15,702 bases of DNA. Origin: Pseudomonadota bacterium. Lineage in GTDB: Bacteria; Desulfobacterota; Syntrophia; Syntrophales; UBA5619. The first letter of the stretch is position 1; each line of letters opens with the position of its first letter. The translations under genes were made by a program, and so were the position numbers. Below the pieces are notes generated by a model. The model saw only the letters and a list, made by a program, of their open reading frames with translations, had not been told where the DNA came from and did not search any database. Below are positions 6,000-15,702 of this stretch, piece after piece. The stretch spans positions 1-15,702 of the forward strand of contig JAHJXP010000104.1 of NCBI GenBank assembly GCA_018827585.1, given 5' to 3'.

Positions 6000-7118
6000 G
6001 TGACAAACGCCTGGGTAAAGGAATGGCGGGCGCTGGGGATCACCCTCCTGCTGGCCGGGGTGTCCGTCGCCCTGATGCTCCTACCGGGACCGGCGGGGCT
6101 CACGCCGGCCGGGCAGCGGGTGCTGGCGGTCGCGTTCCTCGCGATCGGCCTGTGGTGCACCGATGCGATCCCCGCGGCCGTCACTGGGATCGTGGTGGTC
6201 ATCTCGCTGACCCTCTCCGGCGGTGTCCCGGGGCTAAGGGAGGCGCTGGTCGGCTTCGCCGAGCCGGTGGCCTACTTCCTGATCGGGGTCTTGACGATCG
6301 GGCTGGCGGTGTCGCAAAGCGGCCTCGCCAAGAGAGTCGCCCTCTTCTTTCTCCGGCGCTGTAACGGACGCTCGCGGGCCCTTTACCTGCAGATGCTGCT
6401 GTCCTTTCCGCTGCTGACGCTCCTGCTCCCCTCGGCAACGACCCGCACGGGGATCCTCATCCACGTCTACGAGCACGCGCTCGATCTGGGCGGAGTTCCC
6501 CGGGGCGCCCCCCTGGCCAAGGCGGTCATGCTGGCGCTCGGTTCGATCAACCGGCTGGCCTCCACCGTCATTTTGACGGGCGGGATCACCCCGGTCCTGG
6601 CGGCCTCGCTGATCGGCGGGATTTCCTGGAGTCGCTGGCTGGTGCTGATGATCGTCCCCTACGGGGCGCTGCTGGCCGTCGGCGCCTTGCTCATCTTCCG
6701 GTTTCATCGGAAAGGGTTCGCAAACCCCCTCGCCTGCCTTCCGGCCGCCGAACGGAAGCCCCTCTCCCCAAAGGAGATCCGGACACTCGTCATCACGCTC
6801 GGTGCCTCGCTTCTGTGGCTTACCGACGCGCTGCATCACTGGAACCCCGCCCTGCCGGCGATCCTGGCCTGGGGTTGCCTGATGATGCCGGGCATCGGGG
6901 TCCTCACCTGGCAGGATTTCGAGAAGAACTTCGGCTGGGCCAACTTTTTCGTCATGGCCTCTTCGCTGTCGCTGGCCCGCGCGCTTGCCGGCAGCGGGGC
7001 CAGTACCTGGGTCGCCGATGCCCTCGTCCGCGGCGCGCCAGTCTTCTCCCAAGAGCCCCTCCTGGTGCCGGTGCTGCTGCTCCTTGTCGCCGCGCCGCTG
7101 CGCCTGATCCTGCGCTGA
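6000..7118 (+). CDS. DASS/SLC13-type anion transporter, C-terminally truncated
   Basis: 372 residues from GTG at 6000 (ATG at 5955 would add 15 polar residues). It is a polytopic inner-membrane protein of the divalent anion:sodium symporter family: gLTPAGQRVLAV, then LWCTDAIP (51-58), GFAEPVAYFLIG (85-96), SGLAKRVALFFL (107-118), and a first substrate/sodium-site loop LPSATTRTGI (143-152) where SNT-type motifs normally sit. The second half begins with WLTDALH (273-279) and continues through WANFFVMASSLSLARAL (313-329). It then stops after LLLVAAPLRLILR. Family members continue about 90-100 residues further with the second SNT-type loop and the last helices, which carry half of the binding site. 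No hydrophobic continuation is found in any frame after 7118, so this looks like a deletion or rearrangement rather than a single frameshift. Transport activity is doubtful. Confidence 0.8.
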   Translation: MTNAWVKEWRALGITLLLAGVSVALMLLPGPAGLTPAGQRVLAVAFLAIGLWCTDAIPAAVTGIVVVISLTLSGGVPGLREALVGFAEPVAYFLIGVLTIGLAVSQSGLAKRVALFFLRRCNGRSRALYLQMLLSFPLLTLLLPSATTRTGILIHVYEHALDLGGVPRGAPLAKAVMLALGSINRLASTVILTGGITPVLAASLIGGISWSRWLVLMIVPYGALLAVGALLIFRFHRKGFANPLACLPAAERKPLSPKEIRTLVITLGASLLWLTDALHHWNPALPAILAWGCLMMPGIGVLTWQDFEKNFGWANFFVMASSLSLARALAGSGASTWVADALVRGAPVFSQEPLLVPVLLLLVAAPLRLILR

Positions 7119-7341
7119 GGCAATCGGCAAGGGACGTCGTCAAGGGCAATAGTTCATCACCGCCAACGGGGCGAAGATTGATCCGCTTCCCAATAATGGC
7201 GTGCCGCTTTTCCCTGCCAGCGGGGAAAATGGGGGCTTTGCGCCCCTTGACAGGGGCGGTAAAAAAGGTTAAGGAAAGCGCATTTTCCGCAGCAGCACAA
7301 TTTTTTAGAGAGGCAAGGCCGGAAACGGCCTCCCGTGTGAT
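7119..7341. other. Hairpin-rich junction between two damaged genes
   Basis: This stretch replaces the missing 3' end of the transporter and the missing 5' end of the nuclease. It contains several short inverted repeats: TTTTCCC/GGGAAAA near 7208-7229, CGCCCC-TTGACA-GGGGCG near 7240-7257, and AGGCCG-GAAA-CGGCCT at 7316-7331, the last with a GNRA loop. No gene, known riboswitch or clear promoter was recognised. Confidence 0.5.
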
Positions 7342-7848
7342 TTGCAGCAGATTGGTTTCAAGGTTGGCCGAATCTTGACAAAGACAGGTGCTATACAGGC
7401 ATTGCGGCCGCGACGCGGCGGCCGGCCGGAGTTGCTTTCCGACGGCGGCACGAAGGCCATCGTCCGGGAGATCGACCGCGCCCGCTCGGAGATCCTCGTC
7501 CAGGCCTATTCCTTCACCTCCGCCCCGATCGCCGAGGCGCTCCTGAAAGCCCACAGGCGAGGGGTCAAGGTCGCGGTGATCCTCGACAAGAGCCAGAAGA
7601 CACAGAAGTACTCTTCGCTTACGTTTCTGACAAACGCCCGCATCCCGACCTACATCGACGACAAGCACGCCATCGCCCACAGCAAGATCATCGTCGTCGA
7701 CCGCGAGGTCGTGATCACCGGCTCCTTCAACTTCACCAAGGCCGCCGAGGAGAAGAACGCGGAGAATCTTCTGATCATCCGGTCCAAGGAACTCGCCCGT
7801 CCATACCTTGAAAACTGGCGCCGCCACCGCGACCACTCCGGGGCATAG
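7342..7848 (+). CDS. Phospholipase D-family (Nuc-type) endonuclease, 5' end probably lost
   Basis: 168 residues if read from the TTG at 7342. Residues 37-148 are a good match to the small single-HKD PLD-family nucleases (Nuc/EndA type): AIVREIDRARSEILVQAYSF, RRGVKVAVILDKSQ, then the catalytic motif HSKIIVVD with His113, Lys115 and Asp120, and GSFNFTKAAEEKNAEN after it. These enzymes dimerise so that two HKD motifs form one active site that cleaves DNA phosphodiesters, usually outside the cytoplasm. Members normally have a signal peptide or membrane anchor. Here the first ~35 residues are basic and low-complexity, with no hydrophobic core, no ribosome binding site precedes the TTG, and neither other frame encodes a signal peptide. 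The catalytic core is intact, but the beginning of the gene seems replaced. The true start is uncertain; a TTG at 7375 is also in frame. Confidence 0.78.
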   Translation: MQQIGFKVGRILTKTGAIQALRPRRGGRPELLSDGGTKAIVREIDRARSEILVQAYSFTSAPIAEALLKAHRRGVKVAVILDKSQKTQKYSSLTFLTNARIPTYIDDKHAIAHSKIIVVDREVVITGSFNFTKAAEEKNAENLLIIRSKELARPYLENWRRHRDHSGA

Positions 7849-7905
7849 CCATTCCCGCAGACCGCTGCCGGCCTCTCCCCTGCAAGCCCCCGATGCCGGG
7901 GATGG

Positions 7906-7923
7906 GCGGGGTTTTATCCCCGC
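7906..7923 (+). terminator. Possible stem-loop after the nuclease gene
   Basis: GCGGGG-TTTTAT-CCCCGC forms a six-pair stem with a six-base loop, 57 bases after the stop codon. There is no T-run behind it, so it is a weak terminator candidate only. Confidence 0.25.
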
Positions 7924-7972
7924 AAGGGAGGATGCCGGAAATCACGCCGAATAATTACGGAAAACGCCCCTC

Positions 7973-8001
7973 TTGACATATTGTCAGCGGCGGGATAGTT
8001 A
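7973..8001 (+). promoter_or_regulatory. Sigma-70-like promoter for the CBS-domain gene
   Basis: Perfect -35 TTGACA at 7973-7978, 17-base spacer, and a weak -10 TAGTTA at 7996-8001. Transcription would start close to 8008, just ahead of the GGGAGGAG ribosome binding site, giving a very short leader. Confidence 0.55.
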
Positions 8002-8019
8002 ATAAACAAGGGAGGAGAT

Positions 8020-8481
8020 ATGCTCAAGGCCAAAGACATCATGACCAGGGAAGTCATCACGGTTTATCCCGAGACGGAAATCGTTCAAGCCGCCAGATTG
8101 CTGCTCGATCGCCACATCAGCGGTCTGCCTGTGGTTGACGAAGATGGACATCTAAAGGGAATCATCTGCCAGTCCGATCTGATGGCCCAGCAAAGAAAGA
8201 TCCCTCTGCCTTCCTTCTTCGTCCTGCTCGACAGCACGTTCTCTTTAACCTCCCCAAAAAACATCGAGAAAGAATTGACGAAAATGGCGGCCCTCAAAGT
8301 GAGCGAAGCCATGACCCCCGATCCCATTACGATTGACCCGGAAACCGGGCTGGAAGACATCGCCACGCTGATGGTGAAGAACCGCATCCACACCCTGCCC
8401 GTTTTGGATCAAGGCCGGCTGGTCGGCATCGTAGGTAAGGAGGATATTCTCCGCACCCTTATGTCCGATGAAAAAAGGTGA
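8020..8481 (+). CDS. Two-CBS-domain protein
   Basis: 153 residues starting at ATG 8020, with GGGAGGAGAT directly upstream. Two CBS domains form one Bateman module. The first (about 5-58) includes IMTREVITVYPETEIVQAA, ISGLPVVDEDGHLKGIICQSDL; the second (about 94-150) includes AMTPDPITIDPETGLEDIA and HTLPVLDQGRLVGIVGKEDI. The pieces between them (about 60-90) form a linker. There is no fused catalytic, DNA-binding or membrane domain. Such stand-alone cytoplasmic modules bind adenine nucleotides (AMP, ATP, SAM-like ligands) and regulate partner proteins; the partner here is unknown. The gene has its own promoter and is followed after 64 bases by the sensor diguanylate cyclase, with no obvious terminator between them, so read-through is possible. 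Confidence 0.93.
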   Translation: MLKAKDIMTREVITVYPETEIVQAARLLLDRHISGLPVVDEDGHLKGIICQSDLMAQQRKIPLPSFFVLLDSTFSLTSPKNIEKELTKMAALKVSEAMTPDPITIDPETGLEDIATLMVKNRIHTLPVLDQGRLVGIVGKEDILRTLMSDEKR

Positions 8482-8545
8482 TTCGGCCGGCGGAAAAGAA
8501 GGGGGGCAAGAAAACTATTTTTCAAAGGATCGAGGTTTGTAAAGG

Positions 8546-10567
8546 ATGTCCGTCATCAAGAATCCCATCACCTCCCGGGAAAACCGGCTCCTCAAGGCCG
8601 GCTTCCGCCTTCTTCTGCTGGTCTGCGTCTTCTGCCTTCCGGCAATTGCAGGCATAGCCCGGGCTGCCGCTCCGCTCACGGAAATTACGGTCGTCTCGGA
8701 CGACAATTACCCGCCTTACATCTTTCGCGATCATACTGGCCGTCTTCAGGGCATTCTGGTGGATGAATGGCGCCTCTGGGAACAAAAAACGGGGATCAGG
8801 GTGGACCTGCGGGGGATGGACTGGGACCAGGCCCAAAAGACGATGACCGAAGGCAAGGCCCAGGTGATCGATACGATCTTCTTTACGGAAGAAAGGGCCA
8901 AGAAACTCGATTACTCCGCCCCCTATGCCTCAATCGACGTTCCTATCTTCTTTCACAAGGATATCAGCGGGATCAAGGATGTCAACTCCCTGCACGGCTT
9001 CACCGTCGGCGTCAAGGCGGGCGACGCCGCCATCGATTTTTTAACGAGCCACGGCATCGACACCCTGCAGGAATACCCCAGCTACGAAAGCATCGTTCGG
9101 GCGGCCCAGGAGGATAAGATCAAGGTGTTCTGCATCGACGGCCCGCCCGCCCTCTACTTTCTCTACAAACTGAACCTCGAACAGGATTACCGGCAGACCG
9201 CTCCGCTGTACACCGGCCAGTTTCACCGGGCGGTTCCAAAAGGGAGAAAGGACCTCCTGACCGTCGTCGAGCAGGGCTTCGCGAAGATTTCCCGCCGGGA
9301 GCGCGCTCAGATCGAAAAGAGATGGCTCGGCGCGCCCATCTTCCTGCCCCATTATCTGCCATACGTCTTTTATGTCACAGGGGCGTTCGCCATCCTGGGC
9401 GTCATCCTCCTGCTCTGGAACCACACTCTCCGCCGAAAAGTAACCCAGAAAACAGCCCAGCTGCGCGAGACCATCGACGCCCTGCGGAAGAGCGAAGAGG
9501 AGCAGTGCCGGGACCGGGAGGACGCCGAGCGGCTGGCCGAGGAGATGGCAGTCATCGCCGAGATCGGCCGGGTGATCGGCTCCTCGCTGGACATCGACGA
9601 GGTGTACGAGCGGTTTGCCGCCGAGGTCCGAAAACTCATTCCCTTTGAAAGGCTCGCCATTAACCTGTGCAGTGTTCATGACGACACCCTCAGTATCGCC
9701 TATGTTTTCGGGTCGGATGTTTCCGGGCGTATGCGGGGGGATTCTCTTTCCCTGTCGGGGACGGTGAGTGGGGAGGTCATACGCACGAGGACCGGCTTGA
9801 TCCTCAATCCCCAAAACGCTGACGAGGTCGTCGCCCAGTTCCCCGCTCTCTTACCCACATTTCAGGCTGGGCTGCGCTCGCTTCTGGGTGTCCCCCTGAT
9901 CTCCCGGGATGAGGCGATCGGCGCCCTCCACTTCCGGTCGAAAACACCGAACGCCTACACCGAGCAGGACCTCCAGCTGGCGGAGAGGATAGGGGCGCAG
10001 ATTGCCGGGGCGATCGCCAACGCGCAGCTCTTCGCCGACCGCAAGCGTATGGAGGAGGAGATCCGAGAGATGTCCTTCCGGGACCAGATGACGGAACTCT
10101 ACAACCGGCGCGGGTTCACGACCCTTACGGAGCAGCAGCTCAAGGCCGCCAACAGGGCCAAAAGACCGATGCGGCTCACCTTCATCGATTGCGACGGCCT
10201 CAAAGGGATCAACGACACCCTGGGTCATGAAGAAGGGGACCGGGCCCTGATCGATACGGCGAATGTCCTCCGGCAGACGTTCCGGGAATCGGACATCCTT
10301 GCCCGCACCGGCGGGGATGAATTCGCCGTGCTTTCCATTGACGCTGCCGACATGAATCCGGAATCCTTTTCGAAGCGCCTGCAACGGAACATTGACAAGT
10401 TCAATGCCGGGGGGACCCGACCTTTCAAGCTCTCGATGAGCTGGGGCACCGCCGTCTATGATCCCGAATCCCCGCTTTCCCTGGACGAGCTCATGTCATC
10501 GGCCGACGGGCTGATGTATGCGCAAAAAAAGGCAAAATGCGCTATACGACGGCAAGACCCCCGGTAG
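8546..10567 (+). CDS. Sensor diguanylate cyclase: SBP_bac_3 - TM - GAF - GGDEF
   Basis: 673 residues from ATG at 8546. Domains in order: signal peptide (about 17-41, ending ARA-A); periplasmic family-3 solute-binding domain (about 46-262, opening EITVVSDDNYPPYIF and ending near IEKRWLG); one transmembrane helix (about 270-291); a charged coiled-coil linker (about 295-335); a GAF domain (about 336-495); and a GGDEF domain (about 505-668). The cyclase looks active: GGDEF at 589-593 is canonical, the metal-site Asp548 is in FIDCD, and the inhibitory I-site RESD (580-583) sits five residues upstream, so product inhibition by c-di-GMP is expected. The likely job is to bind an amino acid or similar small molecule in the periplasm and, with a second cytoplasmic input from the GAF domain, set c-di-GMP synthesis. 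The ligand cannot be read from the sequence. There is only one periplasmic domain and no EAL domain. Confidence 0.94.
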   Translation: MSVIKNPITSRENRLLKAGFRLLLLVCVFCLPAIAGIARAAAPLTEITVVSDDNYPPYIFRDHTGRLQGILVDEWRLWEQKTGIRVDLRGMDWDQAQKTMTEGKAQVIDTIFFTEERAKKLDYSAPYASIDVPIFFHKDISGIKDVNSLHGFTVGVKAGDAAIDFLTSHGIDTLQEYPSYESIVRAAQEDKIKVFCIDGPPALYFLYKLNLEQDYRQTAPLYTGQFHRAVPKGRKDLLTVVEQGFAKISRRERAQIEKRWLGAPIFLPHYLPYVFYVTGAFAILGVILLLWNHTLRRKVTQKTAQLRETIDALRKSEEEQCRDREDAERLAEEMAVIAEIGRVIGSSLDIDEVYERFAAEVRKLIPFERLAINLCSVHDDTLSIAYVFGSDVSGRMRGDSLSLSGTVSGEVIRTRTGLILNPQNADEVVAQFPALLPTFQAGLRSLLGVPLISRDEAIGALHFRSKTPNAYTEQDLQLAERIGAQIAGAIANAQLFADRKRMEEEIREMSFRDQMTELYNRRGFTTLTEQQLKAANRAKRPMRLTFIDCDGLKGINDTLGHEEGDRALIDTANVLRQTFRESDILARTGGDEFAVLSIDAADMNPESFSKRLQRNIDKFNAGGTRPFKLSMSWGTAVYDPESPLSLDELMSSADGLMYAQKKAKCAIRRQDPR

Positions 10568-10615
10568 CCGATACGCTCCCAGAGAGCTTTATCTTACTCC
10601 TTAAGCTTGGCAAAT

Positions 10616-10688
10616 CGTCATTCCTGTGTAAGCAGGAATCCAGGATTTTCAGATATTCCCCTGATTCCGGGTCAAGCCCGGAACGACA
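10616..10688. repeat. Paired-hairpin intergenic repeat (CGTCATTCC type)
   Basis: Two hairpins face each other: ATTCCTG-(6)-CAGGAAT at 10620-10639 and TTCCGGG-(5)-CCCGGAA at 10665-10683. The outer ends are themselves inverted (CGTCATTCC on the left, GGAACGACA on the right). This matches the very common CGTCATTCC...GGAATCCAG / CTGGATTCC...GGAATGACG class of dispersed bacterial repeat. It sits between the convergent diguanylate cyclase and purF genes and may also act as a bidirectional transcription end. Confidence 0.6.
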
Positions 10689-10786
10689 GAAAGGGTTTTT
10701 TCAAAGCTCTTTCCCAGTGACGACCGTCGCAATTGTTTTGACTTTGACAGAAGCCTACTGGCAGGACCGGCGTTGCGTCTTCGACC

Positions 10787-12205
10787 TCAGGAGGCGCTTC
10801 TTTCGAAGCAGAATTTCCCGAGTGACTTCGGCGGCGTCAAGGGGTATTGCCCGGTGTAGCAGGCCAGGCAGAAGTTCTCCCGGGGCATCCCCGTGGCCTG
10901 GACCATCCCTTCGAGAGAGAGATAGTGCAGGCCGTCCAGGCCGATAAATGAGGCGATCTCCGCCTCGTCTTCCTTCTCGGCGGCGATCAGCTCTCCTTTC
11001 ATCGAAAAGTCGATCCCGTAGGGGCAGGGGTGGCGCGTCGGCGGACAGCTCACCGCCATGTATATCTCCCTGGCGCCGCTCTCCCGCAGATGCCGGACGC
11101 GGTTTCTGCTCGTCGTCCCCCGGATGATCGAATCCTCGACGATCACAATCCGCCTGCCTTCGATGAGCGGCTGTACCGGGTTGAGCTTGACCCGGACGCC
11201 GAAATCCCGCATCGCCTGACTCGGCTGGATGAAGGTCCTCCCCACGTAATGGTTCCGGATCATCCCCATCTCGAAGGGGAGCCCGCTCTCCTCGGAATAG
11301 CCGAGGGCCGCGTAGTTTCCGGAGTCGGGGAAGGGCATGACGAAATCCGCGTCGGGTCTGTATTCCCGGGCAAGGGTGTGTCCCAGTCGTTTGCGGCAGA
11401 GGTAGACGTTCTGCCCGAAGATCTGGCTGTCGGGCCGGGCGAAGTAGATCAGCTCGAAGATGCAGTGGGCGGGCCTCTCCTCCGGGAATGGCGTCAGGCT
11501 GTGCAGCCCCGCCTCGTCGATGATGATGATCTCCCCGGGTTGGACATCCCGGAGGTACTTCGCCCCCACGAGGTCGAAGGCGCAGCTCTCGGAGGCCACC
11601 ACCCATCCGCCGTTGAACCGGCCGAGGGAAAGCGGCCGGAATCCCTGCGGATCGCGGACGGCGATCACCCGGTCCCGGGTCAGCATGACGATGCTGTAGG
11701 CCCCCGACACGCGGCTCAGGGCCTTCGTCAGCGCCTCTTCCAGCCCCGCCTTCAGATGGGGGGCCATCAGGTGGACGATTACCTCGCTGTCCATCGTGGA
11801 CTGGAAGATCGATCCCCGCTCCTCCAATTCCGCCCGCAGATCCTGGGCGTTGGTGAGGTTCCCGTTGTGGGCCAGCGCGTAGTATTCATCGGCATGGTGG
11901 ACCAAAAAGGGCTGGGCGTTGGAGAGGACCGAGGAGCCGGTGGTGGAATAGCGGACATGGCCGATTGCGAGGCGCCCGGGGAGCTTCGCGAGGGTGTCTT
12001 CTCTAAAGACCTCCGAGACGAGTCCCATCCCCTTGTGGGCCCAGACCTGGCAGCCGTCCGCGGCAGCGATCCCGGCGCTTTCCTGCCCCCGGTGCTGAAG
12101 GGCGAACAGGCCGAAAAAGGCCGCCCGCGCCGCCCCCTCGTGGCCGTACACCGCAAAGACGCCGCACTCCTCGCGCGGCTTGCCTTCCTGAAAATTCTCG
12201 ACCAT
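10787..12205 (-). CDS. purF: Amidophosphoribosyltransferase (glutamine PRPP amidotransferase)
   Basis: Catalyses the first committed step of purine synthesis: PRPP + glutamine gives phosphoribosylamine. The frame opens at 12235 with two further ATGs at 12211 and 12205. I prefer 12205, which has GGGAG nine bases upstream and leaves a short propeptide before the nucleophile, as in the family (472 residues). Numbered from 12235: the N-terminal Ntn glutaminase starts at Cys24 (EECGVFAVYGH) after propeptide removal and includes HVRYSTTG (93-100) and HNGNLTN (123-129). The C-terminal phosphoribosyltransferase has the PRPP loop VIVEDSIIRGTTS (364-376). Cysteines 258, 404, 456 and 459 (AHCIF, HPCPYG, NFCLAC) match the [4Fe-4S] ligands of the Bacillus-type, oxygen-sensitive enzyme. 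It follows carB in the same direction, after a gap containing repeats; a shared transcript is plausible. Confidence 0.97.
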   Translation of the reverse strand: MVENFQEGKPREECGVFAVYGHEGAARAAFFGLFALQHRGQESAGIAAADGCQVWAHKGMGLVSEVFREDTLAKLPGRLAIGHVRYSTTGSSVLSNAQPFLVHHADEYYALAHNGNLTNAQDLRAELEERGSIFQSTMDSEVIVHLMAPHLKAGLEEALTKALSRVSGAYSIVMLTRDRVIAVRDPQGFRPLSLGRFNGGWVVASESCAFDLVGAKYLRDVQPGEIIIIDEAGLHSLTPFPEERPAHCIFELIYFARPDSQIFGQNVYLCRKRLGHTLAREYRPDADFVMPFPDSGNYAALGYSEESGLPFEMGMIRNHYVGRTFIQPSQAMRDFGVRVKLNPVQPLIEGRRIVIVEDSIIRGTTSRNRVRHLRESGAREIYMAVSCPPTRHPCPYGIDFSMKGELIAAEKEDEAEIASFIGLDGLHYLSLEGMVQATGMPRENFCLACYTGQYPLTPPKSLGKFCFERSAS

Positions 12206-12280
12206 GCTCATCGTCTCCCGATCCGAGTGAAACATGAAAAACGGTTTCCTGTCCTTGACCTTTCAACGTCTATCTTTACC

Positions 12281-12310
12281 GTCATTGCGACGCGTTGAAG
12301 CGCCATCGCA
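12281..12310. repeat. GTCATTGCGA-type dispersed repeat remnant
   Basis: GTCATTGCGACGCGTTGAAG followed by CGCCATCGCA folds with TGCGA against TCGCA. It resembles the widespread GTCATTGCGAG...GCAATC intergenic repeat of proteobacteria. It lies between carB and purF, next to another palindrome. Confidence 0.4.
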
Positions 12311-12321
12311 GTATCTTGAGG

Positions 12322-12342
12322 GTAAATAGGGGAACAGTGCCC

Positions 12343-12350
<8 letters not shown>
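12322..12350. repeat. REP-like palindrome overlapping the carB stop
   Basis: GTAAATAGGGG (12322-12332) and CCCCTATTTAC (12340-12350) are perfect 11-base inverted arms around a 7-base loop. The right arm includes the carB stop codon and the last Lys codon, so the palindrome supplies the end of the protein. There is no T-run, so it is not a standard terminator. It resembles the REP sequences that accompany REP-associated tyrosine transposases. Confidence 0.6.
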
Positions 12351-15546
<3,196 letters not shown>

Positions 15547-15646
15547 GTTCCTTCCGTTTTCCTCTTTACCTTACCTACTTCCACTCCCACCTTCCCGCTT
15601 GTGATGAATCCGGAACGTGTCTTCGGGAGGGGCGCATTGGAGATTT

Positions 15647-15671
15647 GGGGACAGATTTCAAATCTGTCCCC
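15647..15671. repeat. REP-like perfect palindrome GGGGACAGATTT
   Basis: GGGGACAGATTT (15647-15658), one central base, then its exact inverse AAATCTGTCCCC (15660-15671). This is a familiar dispersed REP-type palindrome of proteobacteria. It lies about 100 bases upstream of the carB start, so it could affect the transcript entering carB. The remaining bases of 15547-15702 show no gene. Confidence 0.65.
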
Positions 15672-15702
15672 TGCACCCGCTGCCACCGCAGCGGAGCGCC
15701 CG

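Noticed and set aside
6234..7130. 298-codon minus-strand frame opposite the transporter
   Set aside because: Hydrophilic complement of a membrane protein gene; no family features.
7119..7341. c-di-GMP or other known riboswitch in the junction
   Set aside because: The hairpins do not show the conserved bases of the c-di-GMP-I class, nor of any other class I could recall.
7375..7397. TTGACA and TATACA as a promoter for the nuclease gene
   Set aside because: The hexamers are only 11 bases apart, too close for sigma-70 binding.
11030..12298. 422-codon plus-strand frame opposite purF
   Set aside because: Antisense shadow of purF with no recognisable domain.

Overview
The window reads as chromosomal DNA from a Gram-negative bacterium, most likely an anaerobe of the Desulfobacterota / former Deltaproteobacteria (for example Syntrophobacterales-like). 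This taxonomic guess is inference. It rests on the high-GC backbone, the Bacillus-type [4Fe-4S] PurF, the single-domain old-yellow-enzyme oxidoreductase, a lipoprotein, a periplasmic-sensor diguanylate cyclase, and many small palindromic intergenic repeats. No tRNA, rRNA or CRISPR array was seen.

Layout. (1) 1-1266, minus strand: a MoxR AAA+ ATPase translationally coupled to a DUF58 membrane protein that runs off the left edge. (2) About 1500-3600: an AT-richer accessory islet made mostly of remnants. It holds a TetR-family DNA-binding-domain fragment, the 3' end (domains V and VI) of a decayed group II intron, a near-consensus sigma-70 promoter, one intact lipoprotein with an arylsulfotransferase-like beta-propeller, a half attC-like motif, and a C-terminal piece of an acyl-CoA dehydrogenase. 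(3) 3626-5640, minus strand: a two-gene operon of an NADH:flavin oxidoreductase followed by an alpha/beta hydrolase, with a ~140-bp palindromic element upstream. (4) 6000-7848, plus strand: a DASS/SLC13 transporter that lacks its C-terminal helices, a hairpin-rich junction, and a phospholipase-D-type nuclease that lacks its signal peptide. Both flanking genes are damaged at this junction. (5) 8020-10567, plus strand: a two-CBS-domain protein with its own promoter, then a large SBP-GAF-GGDEF sensor diguanylate cyclase. (6) 10787-15546, minus strand: carB then purF, both full length, with REP-like palindromes on either side of carB; carA would be expected beyond the right edge.

How the genes work together: carB and purF are nucleotide-biosynthesis housekeeping genes that share transcription direction. 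The oxidoreductase/hydrolase pair is a likely small catabolic operon acting on an unknown unsaturated carbonyl or ester substrate. The CBS protein and the diguanylate cyclase may both sense metabolites, but nothing ties them functionally beyond adjacency. I found no convincing new multi-gene system. The parts most worth a second look are the remnant islet at 1500-3600, the broken-gene junction at 7119-7341, and the intergenic palindromes.
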